From contig JBLHPE010000004.1 of the NCBI GenBank assembly GCA_047624005.1, forward strand, positions 23,091 through 87,090: DNA of 64,000 nt. Reading direction: 5' to 3'. The translations under genes and the position numbers were made by a program. The notes below the pieces were generated by a model, which ran no database searches, was not told the DNA's origin, and saw only the letters and a program-made list of their open reading frames with translations. Position 1 is the stretch's first letter, and each line of letters begins with the position of its first letter. The DNA is from Ascidiaceihabitans sp047624005 (lineage in GTDB: Bacteria > Pseudomonadota > Alphaproteobacteria > Rhodobacterales > Rhodobacteraceae). Positions 9,329 to 17,641 of the stretch are shown in pieces.

Positions 9329-9430
9329 TGTACAATTAGGCCCCTCGAATTGTACAAATCTTCAAAATTGGGCCGATTCACTCGAAGTTTCATGGCATAA
9401 AATGTACAATTTTGGGGGTCGTTTTGTACA
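9329..9430. promoter_or_regulatory. Array of four TGTACA palindromes in two 28-bp dyads
   Basis: TGTACA occurs at 9329, 9351, 9403 and 9425. The first two form TGTACAATT-N10-AATTGTACA (9329-9356). The second two form TGTACAATTTT ... TTTTGTACA (9403-9430). Spacings are 22, 52 and 22 bases, close to 2, 5 and 2 helical turns, so all four could face the same side of the DNA. The array lies between two converging genes and contains no supported gene. Protein-binding sites or transposon-end remnants both fit; the binding protein is unknown. Confidence 0.5.
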
Positions 9431-9461
9431 GTTTTGTCAATATGGCTTTGCGAACGGTGCG

Positions 9462-10439
9462 TTAACGCCCCTTCATCTTGCCCCGCACCAATGTACGCTT
9501 TTTCTGTGCCTCGCGCAGATAGACAAACACCCCAGATGCAAGGATCATCGCGATCCCAATCCAGACTTCCAAGACAGGCAGATCCGCAAAAATCACCCAC
9601 CCCCAAAACACTGCTAAGGGCAGTCCGATATATTCAAACGGGGCGACTGTGGCCGCATCTGCTAATCTGTAGGCTTGGCTTAACGCATAACCGATAAGCG
9701 CTGAATTTAGACCCAAGACCCCGAACAACCAATAGTCGCTTTGAGCGGGCCAAACCCATGCGCGTAGCAGGAATTGGACGGATGCATTGTCTGATCCTTC
9801 CGCAAATCGACCATCCCCAGCAATCAGATAAAATCCAATGGAAACAAAGATAAACATGCCTTGTATATAGACTGACAGGGCCGATGCTTTGCTTTCCACC
9901 CCCAACTTTCGCGTCATCAATTGGTTCAGCGCATAAGTGAGGGCAGCAAGCACTGGCAGCAGCAGGATAAGACGCGAAGCCCCCAAGGTATCGACGCCCT
10001 CCCACGGCCTTTGCATGATGATCACACCGACAAATCCAAAGACGACAGCACCAAGACGCAGTGGCCCCACCTTCTCGCCCAACACAGGGATCGACAGCAG
10101 CGTGATGAACAATGGTGCTGCGAAGAAAAGTGCAGTTGCATCAGCCAGCGGGATCGCGGCCAAGGCAAGGAAAAATGCCATATTTGAGGTAACAATCAGA
10201 AGTCCGCGCACAGCATGCAAAAGCGGCTGTTTGGTGCGCAAGATATGCCATCCACCCTCCATCTGAACAAAAATTAGACTGAACAAAATTCCGATGAAGG
10301 ACCGAACGAAAACCATCTCGTGCAGGGGGTAACCGCCTGACAGCTGTTTGATCATCATGTCATTGATAGAAATACAAAAAACGCCACCTAAGACGAAAAG
10401 GATTCCAAGATTTGCGTTGTTCTGAGGGGCAGTTGTCAT
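9462..10439 (-). CDS. EamA/DMT-superfamily transporter
   Basis: A 325-residue inner-membrane protein with about ten hydrophobic segments arranged as two EamA repeats (about 10-145 and 165-305). Typical features are FVRSFIGILFSLIF, ALAAIPLADATALFFAAPLF and LSQAYRLADAATVAPFEYIGLPLAVFWGW. The family moves metabolites such as amino acids, S-adenosylmethionine or nucleotide sugars; the substrate cannot be read from sequence. The gene is divergent from the ABC transporter genes across a 501-base gap. Confidence 0.88.
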   Translation of the reverse strand: MTTAPQNNANLGILFVLGGVFCISINDMMIKQLSGGYPLHEMVFVRSFIGILFSLIFVQMEGGWHILRTKQPLLHAVRGLLIVTSNMAFFLALAAIPLADATALFFAAPLFITLLSIPVLGEKVGPLRLGAVVFGFVGVIIMQRPWEGVDTLGASRLILLLPVLAALTYALNQLMTRKLGVESKASALSVYIQGMFIFVSIGFYLIAGDGRFAEGSDNASVQFLLRAWVWPAQSDYWLFGVLGLNSALIGYALSQAYRLADAATVAPFEYIGLPLAVFWGWVIFADLPVLEVWIGIAMILASGVFVYLREAQKKRTLVRGKMKGR

Positions 10440-10940
10440 GGTTTTAGGCCTATCATGGAAAACAATTTCGGCAATAGGATTGTATCCGGGAGTCGCAGAA
10501 AAATTCGTTGCGCGAAAATGGGGCTAAGTTGGAAGAAAACAAACCATATTGGCTGAATTCGCTCCAAGTCGCTGAGGTTTGCGCGGCTCTGCTTATACCT
10601 TCGGTCCCAAAATAATGGACCTCCGATGTCACTGAGATGGCAGATAACCCTAAGGAGAGGCTTAACGCGATATCGGTGCAAAGATGGGCCGGTTGAAAAA
10701 ATTAGTAGCTGATAGATAAATTTATAATTAAAATCAATATCTTACAATTGCATTTCTAAGTTCTGTTGGGCGGATTTTCAATGGTATCCAAGATCAACTT
10801 GAGTATACAGCAGAGTTCCAGAGAAAGAGCAGTTGGGGCAGTTTGAGCAGTAAAGGATAATGCGAAGCCAGTGTGCATTTCTGCACTGGTCTCTGGGCTG
10901 GGACATCCGTAGTTTACATTAACCTCTGGTGGAGACCAAA
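10440..10940. other. 501-base gene-free gap between divergent transporter genes
   Basis: I find no convincing gene. The middle (about 10690-10750) is AT-rich. Two dyads are visible: GGTCC-N9-GGACC at 10603-10621 and a bulged hairpin CCAGTGTGCA-TTTC-TGCACTGG at 10868-10889, about 50 bases before the ABC ATPase start. No -35/-10 pair with good spacing stands out. It presumably carries the promoters of both flanking transcription units. Confidence 0.4.
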
Positions 10941-11870
10941 ATGCCCTGCATTCTAGATATTAAAGACCTACGTAAATCTTATGAAGGTGGGTTTGAAGCG
11001 CTCAAAGGCGTCAGCCTTGAGATCGAAGAGGGTGAGATCATTGCCCTACTTGGCCCGAATGGCGCTGGTAAAACCACTTTAATTTCAACCGTTTGTGGGA
11101 TTACTTCCGCCACGTCTGGGGTCGTGAAAGTTGCTGGTCATTGTATTAAAGATGATTTCCGCGCAGCACGTCGGTTGATTGGTCTTGTTCCACAGGAAGT
11201 CGCGTTAGAGCCGTTTGAAAAGGTGATCAACACCGTGCGTTTTTCGCGCGGGTTGTTCGGAAAGCCCCGTGATGAAGCAATAATTGAACATATCCTTCGA
11301 CGCCTGTCTCTTTGGGATAAGCGGCACAGCGCGATCAAAGAACTATCCGGTGGTATGAAGCGCCGCGTTTTGATCGCCAAGGCGTTGGCCCATGAACCTC
11401 GTGTGTTGTTCCTGGACGAACCAACCGCTGGGGTCGATGTCGAACTGCGCAAAGACATGTGGGAAATCGTGGCTGATCTAAAGGCTGATGGTGTAACGAT
11501 AATTCTCACGACACATTACATCGAAGAGGCCGAAGCTATCGCCGACCGTGTGGGTGTTATCGCCAATGGCGAACTGTTGTTGGTCGAAGAAAAGGCGAAG
11601 CTGATGGCCCGCATGGGTAAAAAGGAATTAGAGGTTCAGTTGACCGAACCGCTTGACGAAATTCCTACCGCGCTGTCCAAATTCAACCTGACACAAACGG
11701 AAGATAAGTCGTCCGTGATTTACACATACGACACCAAAGGCGAACGGACAGGCATTACTCAATTGTTAAACGAAATCGCTAAAGCTGGCTTGTCTTTACG
11801 CGATGTTTCGACACGTCAAAGCAGTCTTGAAGATATCTTTGTGACGCTTGTACAGGAGGACGCGGCATGA
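10941..11870 (+). CDS. ABC-2 type exporter, ATP-binding subunit (YadG/DrrA-like)
   Basis: A 309-residue ATPase: Walker A GPNGAGKTT (38-46), signature LSGGMKRR, Walker B VLFLDEPTAGVD and switch TTHYIEEAE. A C-terminal extension of about 90 residues, ending near SLEDIFVTLV, is typical of DrrA/CcmA-type exporters. It powers the membrane subunit encoded next (4-base ATGA overlap). The ATG at 10941 follows GGTGGAG; an in-frame GTG at 10929 is less likely. The cargo is unknown. It is not KpsT-like and need not serve the capsule genes. Confidence 0.92.
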   Translation: MPCILDIKDLRKSYEGGFEALKGVSLEIEEGEIIALLGPNGAGKTTLISTVCGITSATSGVVKVAGHCIKDDFRAARRLIGLVPQEVALEPFEKVINTVRFSRGLFGKPRDEAIIEHILRRLSLWDKRHSAIKELSGGMKRRVLIAKALAHEPRVLFLDEPTAGVDVELRKDMWEIVADLKADGVTIILTTHYIEEAEAIADRVGVIANGELLLVEEKAKLMARMGKKELEVQLTEPLDEIPTALSKFNLTQTEDKSSVIYTYDTKGERTGITQLLNEIAKAGLSLRDVSTRQSSLEDIFVTLVQEDAA

Positions 11871-12628
11871 ATTGGACAGCAGTAAAAGCAATCTACGTAT
11901 TTGAAATGGCGCGGTTTTTCCGTACCTTCTTACAAAGCCTGATTTCTCCAGTTATCTCAACATCGCTTTACTTTGTCGTCTTTGGGGCAGCCATTGGCAG
12001 TCGTATCGATAAAGTGGATGGGGTGGACTACGGTGCATTTATTGTGCCCGGATTGATCATGCTGACCGTGATGACTCAAGCGATCTCAAACGCATCATTT
12101 GGGATCTACTTCCCCAAGTTCATTGGTACAATTTATGAACTGCTTTCAGCGCCAATTAGCTTTCTTGAGATCGTGTTGGGCTACGTAGGCGCGGCAGCAA
12201 CCAAAGCGATGTTCATCGGTGTGATCATCATGATTACGTCGTTCTTCTTTGTGGATATCCAAATCCAACACCCCGTTGCGATGGTGCTGTTCCTTGTGCT
12301 GACTTGCATCAGCTTTGCGTTGTTCGGGTTTATCATCGGCATTTGGGCGAAAAATTTCGAACAATTACAACTGGTCCCATTGTTGATTGTCACACCGTTG
12401 GTCTTTCTAGGTGGTTCGTTCTATTCGATCTCAATGTTGCCACCGGTTTGGCAAACGATTTCCATGTTTAACCCGGTAGTCTATTTAATATCTGGATTCC
12501 GCTGGGCGTTCTTTGGTCTTGAAGACGTGCCGGTCATGACCAGTTTGCTGGCCATTGGTTGCTTCACGGCCCTTTGTCTTGCGGCAGTTTATTGGATTTT
12601 CAAAACGGGTTGGCGCATCCGTACTTAA
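11867..12628 (+). CDS. ABC-2 type exporter, permease subunit (YadH-like)
   Basis: A 253-residue inner-membrane protein with six hydrophobic segments and the ABC-2 membrane domain. Characteristic stretches are ISPVISTSLYFVVFG near the N-terminus, the extracellular YGAFIVPGLIMLT, and the late FLGGSFYSISMLPPVWQTISMFNPVVYLI. It pairs with the overlapping ATPase gene as an exporter. A hydrophobic small molecule or lipid-linked cargo is usual for this group but cannot be fixed here. Confidence 0.9.
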   Translation: MNWTAVKAIYVFEMARFFRTFLQSLISPVISTSLYFVVFGAAIGSRIDKVDGVDYGAFIVPGLIMLTVMTQAISNASFGIYFPKFIGTIYELLSAPISFLEIVLGYVGAAATKAMFIGVIIMITSFFFVDIQIQHPVAMVLFLVLTCISFALFGFIIGIWAKNFEQLQLVPLLIVTPLVFLGGSFYSISMLPPVWQTISMFNPVVYLISGFRWAFFGLEDVPVMTSLLAIGCFTALCLAAVYWIFKTGWRIRT

Positions 12629-12690
12629 TCAAAGACCTGAAATTATGACGGCCCTTGTTTGAACAGGGGTCCCAAACTAGATCGGAAGAT

Positions 12691-13488
12691 ATGAAACGCT
12701 GGATTCCTTTTCTCAAGTCCGACCCAACGGTTGCAATTATTCGTCTTCAAGGCATGATCGCCAGCGGTGGGCGCGGTGCGCTTAACGATCAGGCTTTAAG
12801 CAGCATGATTGAAAAAGCCTTTAGCCGTGGCAAACCTGTTGCTGTGGCGCTTGAGGTGAATTCACCCGGCGGCAGTCCGGTGCAATCCTCGTTGATCGGT
12901 GCGCGGATCAGACGTATGGCTGAGGAAAAGAACATTCCAGTCATCGCGTTTGTCGAAGATGTTGCCGCATCCGGTGGGTATTGGTTGGCTGCTGCTGCTG
13001 ACGAAATCTATGCGGACCCATCGTCTGTTGTTGGATCTATCGGGGTGATTTCTGCGGGCTTTGGGGCCCATGAATTACTTGCGCGTCAAGGAATTGAGCG
13101 TCGTGTTTACACAGCTGGAAAATCCAAATCCATGTTGGACCCGTTCCGCGCTGAACAGCCTGAAGATGTTGATCGACTTAAGGGCTTGTTGAACGATATC
13201 CATGCTAATTTTATTGATCACATCACAGAACGACGTGGTGAAAAGTTGAATAAAGAAGTGGAACTTTTCACTGGTGAAGTCTGGCTTGCCAAACGTGCCG
13301 TTGATCTTGGTTTGATAGATGGAATCGGCCACTTGAAACCGATGCTCACAGAGCGCTTTGGCAAAAAAGTAAAGTTCCGCAGGTACGGTCTTAAGCGATC
13401 ATTCATGTCGCGCTTTGGGGCGCATATGGCGCAGGACGCGATGGCATCTGTTGAGGAAAGGGCTGCTTTTGCGCAGTTTGGGCTTTAA
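12691..13488 (+). CDS. S49 family serine peptidase (SppA/SohB-like)
   Basis: A 265-residue short-form signal-peptide-peptidase-like enzyme with one crotonase-type core. The nucleophile Ser lies in DVAASGGYW and the catalytic Lys in the TAGKSKSMLDPF segment, giving the Ser-Lys dyad of the family, which degrades cleaved signal peptides or membrane-protein fragments. There is no clear N-terminal anchor, unlike most SppA. The ATG at 12691 follows GGAAG; a TTG further upstream opens the frame but adds nothing conserved. A 55-codon membrane/zinc-ribbon gene begins 3 bases after its stop. Confidence 0.87.
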   Translation: MKRWIPFLKSDPTVAIIRLQGMIASGGRGALNDQALSSMIEKAFSRGKPVAVALEVNSPGGSPVQSSLIGARIRRMAEEKNIPVIAFVEDVAASGGYWLAAAADEIYADPSSVVGSIGVISAGFGAHELLARQGIERRVYTAGKSKSMLDPFRAEQPEDVDRLKGLLNDIHANFIDHITERRGEKLNKEVELFTGEVWLAKRAVDLGLIDGIGHLKPMLTERFGKKVKFRRYGLKRSFMSRFGAHMAQDAMASVEERAAFAQFGL

Positions 13489-13491
13489 CCT

Positions 13492-13659
13492 ATGATATTC
13501 AAGATCGTAACATTGTTCTTAGTGTTCATTGCTTGCCTCGCAATGTTGGGAAAAATGCACTGGATCGGTGGCAAACGGTTACAAAACGCTAAGTGTAAGT
13601 CGTGTGGTCGTTTTCGCATCGGCAAAGGCCCTTGCGGCTGCGGGCGTGACAAAACCTAA
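13492..13659 (+). CDS. Small membrane protein with C-terminal zinc ribbon (55 aa)
   Basis: The frame reads MIFKIVTLFLVFIACLAMLG followed by a basic segment and CKSCGRFRIGKGPCGCGR. This gives one N-terminal transmembrane helix (about 3-20) and a four-cysteine ribbon with ligands about residues 35, 38, 48 and 50. It starts 3 bases after the S49 peptidase stop, so the two are almost certainly cotranscribed. Membrane helix, cysteine spacing and coupling argue that it is real. The function is unknown; a partner of the peptidase is one possibility. Confidence 0.75.
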   Translation: MIFKIVTLFLVFIACLAMLGKMHWIGGKRLQNAKCKSCGRFRIGKGPCGCGRDKT

Positions 13660-13688
13660 GACCTGTACGTATCGCAAAGGAACGCCCT

Positions 13689-14468
13689 ATGACCCATAGC
13701 CTTGTGACTGGCGCTGGCCATCGATTGGGACGGGCAATGGCGCTGTATTTGGCGGGGCGTGGCCATGATGTTGCTGTGCATTACTCCAGTTCTGATGTGG
13801 CTGCGGCCAAGGTCGTGGATGAAATAAGGGCGATGGGTCGAAATGCAGTTGCTTTGAGGGCTGACTTATTGGACGAAGATCAGGCGTCAGCACTGCTGAA
13901 GGGTGCATCAGATCAGCTGGGTGGCCCAATTGGTTGCCTTGTGAACAACGCCTCAATCTTTGAATATGACAGTGTCGAAACGGCGACACGCGTGTCATGG
14001 GATCGGCATATGAACAGTAACCTGCGTGCACCGTTTATTTTAACGCAAGCGATGGCGGCGCAGGGCCTGACGCCAAAGTTGGATGATGACGACGAACCCT
14101 ATGCCGCAGGACTCATTGTTAACATGGTTGATCAGCGCGTGCGAAAGCTGACCCCAGATTTCATGACATATACCTTAGCAAAAATGGGATTATGGGCTTT
14201 AACCCAGACTTCTGCGCGCGCGTTGGCACCTAGCATTCGTGTAAACGCAATTGGGCCGGGGCCAACGCTGCAGGGTGGGCGACAGGATGCGACGGATTTT
14301 GTAAATCAGCGGGCCGCAACAGTTTTGAAACGCGGCTCGAATCCATCGGACATAACAGCTGCTTTAGGATACTTTCTTGATGCTCCCGCGGTGACCGGGC
14401 AGCTGATTTGCACGGATGGCGGGCAACACCTTGGATGGGAAACACCCGATGTTATTGGTGTCGAGTAA
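13689..14468 (+). CDS. Short-chain dehydrogenase/reductase, pteridine reductase/FolM-like
   Basis: A 259-residue Rossmann enzyme. The nucleotide motif is TGAGHRLGRAMA, in which the G-x3-R-LG form is the pteridine-reductase variant; NNAS lies about residues 90-93, the catalytic Tyr-x3-Lys is YTLAK, and the end is GQLICTDGGQHLGW. The GQHL tail is typical of FolM/PTR1 enzymes that reduce dihydropterins or dihydrofolate with NADPH. It is 29 bases after the zinc-ribbon gene and probably in the same unit. Substrate assignment is an inference; a general SDR is the alternative. Confidence 0.82.
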   Translation: MTHSLVTGAGHRLGRAMALYLAGRGHDVAVHYSSSDVAAAKVVDEIRAMGRNAVALRADLLDEDQASALLKGASDQLGGPIGCLVNNASIFEYDSVETATRVSWDRHMNSNLRAPFILTQAMAAQGLTPKLDDDDEPYAAGLIVNMVDQRVRKLTPDFMTYTLAKMGLWALTQTSARALAPSIRVNAIGPGPTLQGGRQDATDFVNQRAATVLKRGSNPSDITAALGYFLDAPAVTGQLICTDGGQHLGWETPDVIGVE

Positions 14469-14757
14469 AGCTGCCCCTACGTTAGTTCTGCACCGCGTTC
14501 ATAATTGTTACAAATTCGTTACTAAAGTGCCTTTGTTTTCAGTGTGTTGTAAGGCTTCAATAATTTAACTGTTTTAAATCAAATGGTTAAATATGTGCCT
14601 ATTTTTTAGGCATATCGGTGAAACAACCATTAATGAACGAAAATTCACGGGTACACAAAAGTTATACGCAGAGTTATCCACAGGAACGGTGGACGACTTA
14701 ATGGTTGATCCAATTTGAGCTACAGTGCAGCCACATCAAGAATCGAGCGCGACTCAC
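14469..14757. other. AT-rich gap with two DnaA-box-like repeats upstream of uvrC
   Basis: This 289-base gap has no gene. At 14662-14670 and 14674-14682 are TTATACGCA and TTATCCACA, the second a perfect DnaA-box consensus; they are direct repeats 12 bases apart, each preceded by G. Upstream is a very AT-rich stretch (about 14555-14615) with a bulged inverted repeat (ATATGTGCCTA ... TAGGCATAT, 14591-14615). It may hold the uvrC promoter, a DnaA-controlled site or a DnaA titration site. Confidence 0.5.
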
Positions 14758-16644
14758 ATGGTAAATGAACCTATCGACCCACAACCTCAAGATGTTCTGC
14801 CAGTCCCGCAGGGGCATGAGGTTATTCAAGCCTATCTAAACACATTAGATGGGTCCCCTGGGGTCTACCGCATGCTTGATCACGAAAGCCGCGTTCTTTA
14901 TGTGGGTAAGGCGCGAAATCTACGTGCGCGTGTCAGTAATTATGCCCGCCCCAGTGGCCATTCGGGTCGTATTGCACGTATGATCTCGATGACAACATCA
15001 ATGATGTTCCTGACGACGCGGACCGAGACCGAGGCGTTGTTGCTGGAACAGAACCTGATCAAGCAGCTAAAACCAAAGTTTAATGTGCTGCTCCGTGACG
15101 ACAAAAGTTTCCCCAATATTCTCGTCACCGCCGAACATGATTATCCCCAGATCAAAAAACATCGCGGTGCCAAAAAGGAAAAGGGCAGTTATTACGGCCC
15201 CTTCGCCAGCGCGGGTGCAGTCAATAGAACACTGAATCAATTGCAGCGGGTTTTCTTATTGCGTGATTGTTCCAATTCGATGTTTGAAAGCCGCACACGG
15301 CCTTGCCTGCAATTTCAGATCAAACGCTGTTCTGCCCCTTGCGTCGGAAAGATCAGCCCGACCGATTACCAGCAAACCGTTTCTGACGCAGAAAAGTTTC
15401 TAAATGGTAAAAGCACCGATATTCAGGGCCGTCTGGCTAAAGATATGGCACTGGCATCCGAGGAGATGGAGTTCGAACGCGCAGCCGCGTTGCGCGATCG
15501 AATCAAAGCGTTGACCCAAGTGCAAACCACCCAAGGCATCAACCCCAAAGGCGTGTCCGAAGCTGATATTATAGCGTTACACCTCGACAGCGGTCAGGCT
15601 TGTGTTCAGGTGTTTTTCATCCGTGCCAATCAGAATTGGGGCAATCACGATTACTACCCGCGTGTTGGCCCAGATGTGGACGCCGCAGAGGTATTAGAGG
15701 CATTTGTAGGCCAGTTTTATGACACTCGTGAGCCACCCAAGCAGGTGATCCTGTCCAACGACATTGAAAATCTAGATTTGATGGCTGACGCGCTGTCGAT
15801 AAAGTTGGGGCGCAAAGTCGACGTGCTGGTGCCAAAGCGTGGCGAAAAAGCAGACCTTGTTGATGGGGCGATGCGCAATGCGCGCGAAAGTCTGGCCCGT
15901 AAAATGGCTGAGACCGCAAGCCAAGTCAGGTTGCTCAAAGGTGTGGCCGAGGCCTTTGATCTGCCCGCATCACCAAAGCGTATCGAGGTCTATGACAACA
16001 GCCACATCTCCGGGACAAATGCAGTTGGGGGCATGATTGTCGCTGGCCCCGAAGGGTTCATGAAGAACCAATACCGCAAATTTAATATCAAAGGTGAGGA
16101 CATCACACCCGGTGATGACTTTGGTATGATGAAAGAGGTTTTAACCCGCCGTTTCAAACGCTTGCTTAAAGAAGATCCTGATCGGGACAGGGGGATGTGG
16201 CCCGATCTGCTGCTAATCGATGGCGGTGCAGGGCAGGTGAGTGCTGTGCGTGAAATTATGCAGAAATACGGCGTTGGCGATATTCCGATGGTCGGTGTGG
16301 CTAAGGGCGAAGATCGCGACGCTGGTAAGGAAGAATTTTACCGTACAGGACAGCGCCCCTTTGCGCTGCGCCACAACGATCCGGTATTGTATTTCATTCA
16401 ACGGATGCGCGACGAGGTGCACCGCTTCGCAATCGGCACTCACCGTGCCAAGCGCAGCAAGGCAATCGGGGCGACACCACTGGATGATATCGCGGGCGTT
16501 GGTGCTGCGCGTAAGCGTGCAATGTTGGCGCACTTTGGATCAGCCAAGGCCGTCGCACGGGCAAATTTGGCCGATCTTGAGGCGGTCAATGGCGTGTCAA
16601 AGGCGTTGGCGCAGAAGGTGTATGACTACTTTCAAACCAGCTAA
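14758..16644 (+). CDS. uvrC: Excinuclease ABC subunit C
   Basis: A 628-residue nucleotide-excision-repair nuclease that makes both incisions after UvrAB loading. Domains in order: GIY-YIG nuclease (GVYRM ... VLYVGKARNLRARV), cysteine-rich link (CLQFQIKRCSAPCVG), UVR motif (EFERAAALRDRIKAL), the RNase H-like nuclease with YDNSHISG, LLLIDGGAGQ and DEVHRFAIGTHR, and a C-terminal helix-hairpin-helix (DIAGVGAARKRAML). The length is normal. The ATG at 14758 was preferred to an in-frame GTG 33 bases earlier; the ribosome site is weak in either case. pgsA-moaD-moaE follow on the same strand. Confidence 0.96.
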   Translation: MVNEPIDPQPQDVLPVPQGHEVIQAYLNTLDGSPGVYRMLDHESRVLYVGKARNLRARVSNYARPSGHSGRIARMISMTTSMMFLTTRTETEALLLEQNLIKQLKPKFNVLLRDDKSFPNILVTAEHDYPQIKKHRGAKKEKGSYYGPFASAGAVNRTLNQLQRVFLLRDCSNSMFESRTRPCLQFQIKRCSAPCVGKISPTDYQQTVSDAEKFLNGKSTDIQGRLAKDMALASEEMEFERAAALRDRIKALTQVQTTQGINPKGVSEADIIALHLDSGQACVQVFFIRANQNWGNHDYYPRVGPDVDAAEVLEAFVGQFYDTREPPKQVILSNDIENLDLMADALSIKLGRKVDVLVPKRGEKADLVDGAMRNARESLARKMAETASQVRLLKGVAEAFDLPASPKRIEVYDNSHISGTNAVGGMIVAGPEGFMKNQYRKFNIKGEDITPGDDFGMMKEVLTRRFKRLLKEDPDRDRGMWPDLLLIDGGAGQVSAVREIMQKYGVGDIPMVGVAKGEDRDAGKEEFYRTGQRPFALRHNDPVLYFIQRMRDEVHRFAIGTHRAKRSKAIGATPLDDIAGVGAARKRAMLAHFGSAKAVARANLADLEAVNGVSKALAQKVYDYFQTS

Positions 16645-16727
16645 CGCCATTAGGTTCACAAAGAATCGCAGTTTATGTTGTCTGTGTGCCCTTTCACCCG
16701 CCCCAAAGGATCGCTAACTATACGGCT

Positions 16728-17393
16728 ATGAATTGGACAATACCCAACATCCTGACCGCGATACGTTTGGTTGCAGCCCCTATGGTTGCGCTGATGTTTC
16801 TATATTTCACAAGACCTTATGCAGATTGGTTTGCGCTGATCCTGTTTGTGAGCGCCGCACTTACTGACTGGCTTGATGGCTACCTAGCGCGCAGTTGGCG
16901 CCAAGAAACTAAATTGGGTGCGATGCTAGACCCAATTGCTGACAAGGCGATGGTGGTAATTGCGCTGATGGTGATCATCGGATTTTCCAGTTGGTCGGGT
17001 TGGCTGGTGCTGCCTGCGACTGTGATTTTATTCCGCGAAGTTTTTGTTTCGGGATTGCGTGAATTTCTTGGGGATACAGCTGGCACTTTGAAAGTGACCA
17101 AACTAGCGAAATGGAAAACGACCCTTCAAATGGTTGCAATTGCTGTATTATTTTCCCAAGGGGTGTTTGAGCATTACTTTGGCATGTCGATCATAGGCAT
17201 GGATGAAGGTATAGTGAATGCGATCCTTTCTGGCGATGAGCCGGATCATTTAGGTCTTGGGTGGAAGCTAATTGGCGCACAATGGTCCGGTCAAATTGGA
17301 TTGCTGTTGTTGTGGATTGCTGCGGCCCTGACTGCGATTACGGGGATTGATTATTTCCGCAAGGCGATCCCCCATCTGAAGGATGCTGAGTGA
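16728..17393 (+). CDS. pgsA: CDP-diacylglycerol--glycerol-3-phosphate 3-phosphatidyltransferase
   Basis: A 221-residue inner-membrane enzyme making phosphatidylglycerol phosphate from CDP-diacylglycerol and glycerol 3-phosphate. The CDP-alcohol phosphotransferase motif is complete: DG-x2-AR-x8-G-x3-D-x3-D in DWLDGYLARS ... LGAMLDPIADK. The N-terminus MNWTIPNILTAIRL is classic PgsA. About five membrane segments are visible. Its stop overlaps the moaD start by one base (TGATG). The order uvrC-pgsA occurs in many Proteobacteria. Confidence 0.95.
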   Translation: MNWTIPNILTAIRLVAAPMVALMFLYFTRPYADWFALILFVSAALTDWLDGYLARSWRQETKLGAMLDPIADKAMVVIALMVIIGFSSWSGWLVLPATVILFREVFVSGLREFLGDTAGTLKVTKLAKWKTTLQMVAIAVLFSQGVFEHYFGMSIIGMDEGIVNAILSGDEPDHLGLGWKLIGAQWSGQIGLLLLWIAAALTAITGIDYFRKAIPHLKDAE

Positions 17394-17638
17394 TGGATGT
17401 TTTGTATTTTGCATGGGTCCGTGAACGGATCGGAATTCCACGTGAGCAGGTGGAAACTACTGCAAAAACCGTTGCCGATTTGGTGACAGAATTGCGTGGT
17501 CGCGAAGACAGATATGATCTGGCATTTTCAGACCTGACGGCCTTACGGGTTGCCGTCGATCAAAAGTTGGCGGACTTTGACGCGCCCCTTGAGGGTGTGC
17601 GTGAGGTTGCGTTTTTTCCACCGATGACTGGCGGCTAG
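17393..17638 (+). CDS. moaD: Molybdopterin synthase small subunit MoaD
   Basis: An 81-residue ubiquitin-like sulfur carrier. It starts MDVLYFAWVRERIG and ends FFPPMTGG; the terminal Gly-Gly is the site of thiocarboxylation. With MoaE it converts cyclic pyranopterin monophosphate into molybdopterin. The ATG at 17393 shares its A with the pgsA stop, and moaE begins 3 bases after its stop. More molybdenum-cofactor genes lie at about 29.1 and 42.5-45.8 kb. Confidence 0.93.
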   Translation: MDVLYFAWVRERIGIPREQVETTAKTVADLVTELRGREDRYDLAFSDLTALRVAVDQKLADFDAPLEGVREVAFFPPMTGG

Positions 17639-17641
17639 CCC

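Noticed and set aside
10436..10681. Minus-strand 81-codon frame ahead of the DMT transporter gene
   Set aside because: No family features, no ribosome site seen, composition not protein-like.
10637..10693. Short plus-strand frame (MADNPKERLNAISVQRWAG) as a transposase remnant or small gene
   Set aside because: Only 19 codons, no clear ribosome site, and no similarity I can name; treated as non-coding.
10941..12628. ABC-2 pair as the missing KpsM/KpsT capsule exporter
   Set aside because: The ATPase has a long DrrA-like C-terminal extension and the permease matches YadH motifs; the genes are also 5.7 kb from the capsule group with unrelated genes between.
12652..12669. CCCTTGTT-TG-AACAGGGG as a terminator after the ABC permease
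   Set aside because: Loop of only two bases and no T-run; it lies just before the S49 gene, which is probably cotranscribed.
14485..14500. GTTC ... GTTC resembling the alphaproteobacterial LexA box before uvrC
   Set aside because: The spacer is 8 bases instead of the required 7, and the site is more than 250 bases from the start codon.
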